Shown here: positions 61,101 to 64,000 of the stretch, one piece after another | Layout: each line of letters starts with the position of its first letter | Numbering within the stretch: the first letter of the stretch is position 1 | Origin: Rhizopus arrhizus | Taxonomy: Eukaryota; Mucoromycota; Mucoromycetes; Mucorales; Rhizopodaceae | Assembly: GCA_024220505.1 (NCBI GenBank) | Contig: JAKZZE010000007.1 | Coordinates: 930,001 to 994,000, forward strand | Direction of reading: 5' to 3' | DNA: 64,000 nt | Notes under the pieces: model-generated | The model's input: the letters and a program-made list of their open reading frames with translations, nothing else | What the model was told of the DNA's origin: nothing | Databases searched by the model: none | Program-made: the position numbers and the translations under genes

Positions 61101-63057
61101 GTTGTGAAAGTGGACGATGATCACCAGTATCAACGTGATGTTGTGTCAAAGGTGTCACCGAAGTAGCCTTGGACTTGAAGCAATCGTCGAATTCGGACAA
61201 CAAGTTAGCTAAACGAGCATTCTCAGAGGCAGGTAAGCTTGAATCGATAGCATCAGAGAACGATGGCTTTGGGTTAGGCTTGGATGCATTTGCAGATTGT
61301 TCAAATGCGTGGAGGTCTTCCGTAGATGTGGTGGACGTAACAGGAAACACATCAGGAGACGAAGGTAAATACTCTAAGAACGCAACTCGTTGGTCTTTAT
61401 TAATAATGTTAAATTGAGTACTTAGATTGGCAAGTTTGATCGTAGCAATTCCATCAGAATCAAAGCGGACAATACCAGCAGCGACAGACAAAAGTTTCTC
61501 AGCAGCCATGCTACCAGGAGTTGAGACAAAAGCGAGGGCATGAGGCGTTCCTTGGACTTGAAGATAGGCATGGTGATGACCAGGCAGACGAAGTGGCTCA
61601 GCGGCTCGGCAAGGTGATTCCAATGTTGTGTAGCGATCATTCGAGGTTGGAAAGTGAATTGTGTTGTTAGCAGTGTCAATAATGGCCTTGAGTGCTGTCA
61701 GATCAGAGTATCCGATGATAACCGGGTAAGAGAGGTTCTCAATGACATGACAACGTAAGTCCACCGGGAGCTCACCAAGAATGGCACGGACACTAACTGT
61801 TCCCAAAGAGGCGGTGTTACGATTATCAGCCGTGGTAAAGCTAACAGATCGATCAGAGTCAGGTACCAAACCAAGATCAGCAGCAAGACGAGAATCGATA
61901 GCCGAGATACTTGCACCAGTATCCACCAGAGCCTCAACAGTAGCATCCTTGAGCTTGCATTGGAGACGAGGTCCTCGATACGATACAGATGGTTTAGTCA
62001 TGTATGTCAAACTACAAATAATATCGTCAGTTGAAGGTTCGTCGGAAGGATACTCATTGGCAGGAGCAGATTCTGTTGGCGTTTGTTCAAGGGCATGAAC
62101 ACCATGCTTTGGAGGTTTCTTGAAACATCGCTTGGTAAGGTGCCCTTCAATACCGCAGTGACCACAGATAGGAACTCCAGGTCTGGCCCAGCGTCTCATG
62201 GGATCTTCTTGTCGACGGTCCCGATTGGAAGACGGAGGTTTGGATCTTGACTGGTAGTTGCGGTTGTTTTGTGCTTGGTACCCATTCCTCTGATAGTTTC
62301 GGCGATGAGACAGAGCGTCAATCTCCATCGGGGTAGGCTCAAAGGACTCGGTAGTGGACGGATCAGCAGCAGGTGGGGGCAACTGAAAAGCAGGTTCAGT
62401 AGGACGAGGAAAAGCTAGTTCTGAGTTCAGCAGATGATCGTTACCCAGGAACAGTGCAGATTCACGAGTAGCAGCAGCGGCGGCCAATGTCTTCCAAGTG
62501 TCTTCCGGGGCAACAACACCAAGTAGCGCGGTCTTGAGTTCATTGCGCAAGTTAGAGAAGAAGATGTGGCGAAGAACCTCGGAACTAGGCGCATGACGAT
62601 CCGGAAAGTCGGCAACCACTGTTTCGAAGATCATACGGTATTCGGCTACTCGACGTGTCCCTTGTTTGGTAGATTCCAAACGTCGTCGGCAGATGGCTTT
62701 CTGCACTTGAGGATCGACACCATACACTTGTTTCAATTTGTCAGTAATCAGGTTCCAGTCTGTAAGATCGAGGGTCCTCATAAGCCAGGCAGAAGCTTCG
62801 TCGGGCAGGTATTTGAGAACTTGTATTCCGTGGGAGACACCGTTAAGTCCCACAGAGGTGGCAGCAACCTCGAATTGGCGAAGCCAGGTTTCGATGTTTT
62901 GGCCCCTCTTGTAAGGTTGCATCAAGAGCGAGGCATTGGCGCGGTTTTCAGCCAAAAGGCTGCGAAGAGTGGATCGAAGTTGTTGATTGTCTTCGGTCAG
63001 GGCGAGAATCGAATTATTGGGAGGGCCAGTAGCAGGATTGCGGGTTGAGGGAGGCAT
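58104..63057 (-). pseudogene. Gag-Pol polyprotein of element H, split by a solo LTR and one TAG
   Basis: One frame of 1,508 codons once the LTR and its duplication (430 bp) are removed. Order from ATG 63057: Gag (WLRQFEVAATSVG; RRVAEYRMIFETVV), zinc knuckle C-GH-C-x4-H-x4-C, protease ALVDTGASISAI, RT (FSTLDLTSSYWQI; MPFGLTNAPATMQR; YLDD), RNase H (start broken at FELHTDG; then TDHQALQFF), integrase HHCC and DDE (AIDTFGPL; MSDNGQPY; QSNGLVERFM), GPY module. The solo LTR separates RNase H at 60204. A TAG at 59322-59324 lies between RNase H and integrase (RSAPL-stop-SGFLDE). Gag and Pol are fused without a frameshift. Confidence 0.92.
59779..60203. repeat. Solo LTR (family S) in element H, TSD CGCCG
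   Basis: 425 bp, TGTTGTATCC to GGCAAAACA, flanked by CGCCG at 59774-59778 and 60204-60208. Near-identical to 8815-9237. It interrupts the RNase H coding region. Confidence 0.93.
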
Positions 63058-63100
63058 GGGAAATATGTAGCAGTTAGAAAGTAGGTATTACGCAGGGAAA

Positions 63101-63117
63101 GAGCAGCTTCTCCACCA
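63101..63117 (-). other. Primer-binding site of element H
   Basis: TGGTGGAGAAGCTGCTC on the minus strand, immediately after the 5' LTR. It shares only the first 6 nt with the M/G site, so a different tRNA is used. Confidence 0.65.
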
Positions 63118-63346
63118 TAAAATGAGCTTGAAGTCGGGATTTGGATAGTTGCCTTTATTAGACAGGAAGACTCAAGCAGAAGGAATAAACGAGATATTTA
63201 TTTCCCAAGAATAAAAAAGATGATGTTTATTATTATTAAGTGAACGATATTTATACTTCTTGCCAATGTGTTTGACGCCGCGGCGGGCTTCTATTTATGG
63301 CAGTCGATCTGAGTTAATATCATCAAAAGAATTGCGGCTCGCGACA
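63118..63346 (-). repeat. 5' LTR of element H
   Basis: 229 bp, matching 57931-58158 with one extra A and a few substitutions. TATA-like CGATATTTATACTTCTTG (plus reading) lies in the centre. Confidence 0.88.
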
Positions 63347-63407
63347 ATTTATAGCTGTTCAAACACTTCCCATTCAACTTCCAAACGTTGATACCAACTG
63401 GTAGGGG

Positions 63408-63678
63408 GTGATGTCGTGTTTGGTCATTAATGATGTCTTTATTTATTATTTTATGATTGATCTCAGTCAAGCCTACGTCAGACTATATAATTAATAGTCA
63501 GACAGTATAATCCAGGGTTCATTCTAAATTATTAGTTCCTCTCCTTTTTCTTACTTAATAAATAGTAGTTGTTAGCTATTGACTTCTTACTGTTTTCATA
63601 TTATAAGTACCAAATATCTCAATTTCTTTATCTTTGATTGCTATATTATATTTACTTAAAACTCCCCTTCCCTAAACA
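63408..63678 (+). repeat. LTR1-like block with LTR2-type tail, 3' end of chromovirus B
   Basis: Follows polypurine tract GGTAGGGGG (63399-63407). The first 214 bp match LTR1 (TGATGTCGTG..ATCTCA). The last 57 bp (TTTCTTTATCTTTGATTGCT .. CCCTAAACA) match the end of the LTR2 block at 54010-54066. This is the only copy joining both parts and probably shows the full U3-R-U5 form. Confidence 0.75.
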
Positions 63679-63866
63679 CAATGAAGTAGATAAATTATTG
63701 ATCTAACGATAATTATCGAATAAGGTTGGATTGAACTGCCGTTGTTATAATCAGGTTCCGATATAGTCGTGGGAACACCGATAGAGACAACAGGGCAAAG
63801 TTGGCTATTGCGGAGATCTCTCGTTTATCCATGAGTGTTCACTTTACTAGTTGTGTAGATACAACA
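63679..63866. repeat. Truncated family S LTR
   Basis: 188 bp matching, in reverse, the first part of the LTRs at 8815-9237 and 59779-60203, from the TGTTGTATC end at 63866 to ACAATGAAG, where it abuts the chromovirus LTR end. Confidence 0.8.
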
Positions 63867-64000
63867 GCATAGTTCATTCATGAGTTTTGGTGCTGCTTCA
63901 TAATCATTCAACATTCTCTTTAACAATGACCACATTTTTTCAATTGGATTCAGGTCAAGGAACTGTGCGAGCCACTCTAGGATGTTGTAGGATTGCTGTT
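63867..64000 (-). pseudogene. Tc1/mariner transposase C-terminal fragment
   Basis: The minus frame reads ILEWLAQFLDLNPIEKMWSL and continues for about 20 codons. It contains the third catalytic motif (NPIE) of a DD34E transposase and differs from the other Tc1 families here. It runs off the right edge and is cut on the left by the family S LTR. Confidence 0.75.

Larger units (their letters stand above)
57931..63346 (-). mobile_element. Element H: Ty3/gypsy retrotransposon nested in chromovirus B
   Basis: Complete minus-strand element with 228/229-bp LTRs (57931-58158, 63118-63346), PBS at 63101-63117 and a single Gag-Pol frame. ATTT flanks at 57927-57930 and 63347-63350; the undisrupted target can be read in copy A around 44612-44622. 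It carries a solo LTR of family S (59779-60203). Base composition is visibly richer in G+C than the surrounding elements, suggesting a different history. Confidence 0.92.

Noticed and set aside
1..64000. Bacterial or plasmid origin of the window
   Set aside because: Eukaryotic tRNA genes with no encoded CCA, LTR retrotransposons, LINEs and chromodomain Pol rule this out.

Overview
The window is eukaryotic repeat-dominated DNA, most plausibly from an early-diverging fungus of the Mucoromycota (inference). It is AT-rich, has eukaryotic-type nuclear tRNA genes, and is packed with Ty3/gypsy LTR retrotransposons, LINEs and Tc1/mariner transposons. I see no clear complete host protein gene. Host-like content is limited to a tRNA-Asp and a tRNA-Lys gene, and possibly one terminal exon beside the tRNA-Lys.

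Layout. 1-2838 is a minus-strand Ty3/gypsy gag-pol running off the left edge, with its PBS and part of an LTR. 2834-5883 is a plus-strand LINE split by two solo LTRs and cut by a Tc1 element (5884-7822). On the far side of that Tc1 lies a different sequence, a gypsy gag stub (7825-8102). 8222-11695 is a pile of LTRs inserted into LTRs; several boundaries are fixed by target-site duplications (TSDs). 11696-21639 is element M, a minus-strand gypsy element with two 604-bp LTRs that look identical, a GTAC TSD and a Tc1 insertion in pol. 21640-27596 holds solo LTRs, the two tRNA genes, a candidate tRNA-derived SINE and a 3.3-kb segment bounded by inverted repeats. 27597-35398 is element G, the plus-strand relative of M. 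35403-37056 is another LTR pile. 37100-44337 is a minus-strand LINE carrying two Tc1 insertions. 44338-49140 and 49568-63678 are two head-to-head chromovirus copies (A and B). Copy B contains Tc1 insertions, a Gag gene and a complete nested gypsy element (H), which itself carries a solo LTR in its RNase H region. 63867-64000 is one more Tc1 fragment.

The most unusual system is the M/G lineage. Both members have four cistrons: gag; protease-RT-RNase H entered by a -1 frameshift at a canonical A AAA AAC heptamer directly before the gag stop; integrase as a separate ATG-started ORF after a 210-360 nt gap that holds a conserved purine tract; and a fourth ORF of about 215-291 aa in the env position. 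The fourth product is conserved between the two elements, has no signal peptide or membrane segment, and ends just inside the 3' LTR. Their Gag lacks a zinc knuckle and instead has an Asn/Arg/Tyr-rich tail. Their LTRs, and many related solo LTRs here, carry a GATC hairpin followed by a 12-13 nt copy of the element's own primer-binding site.
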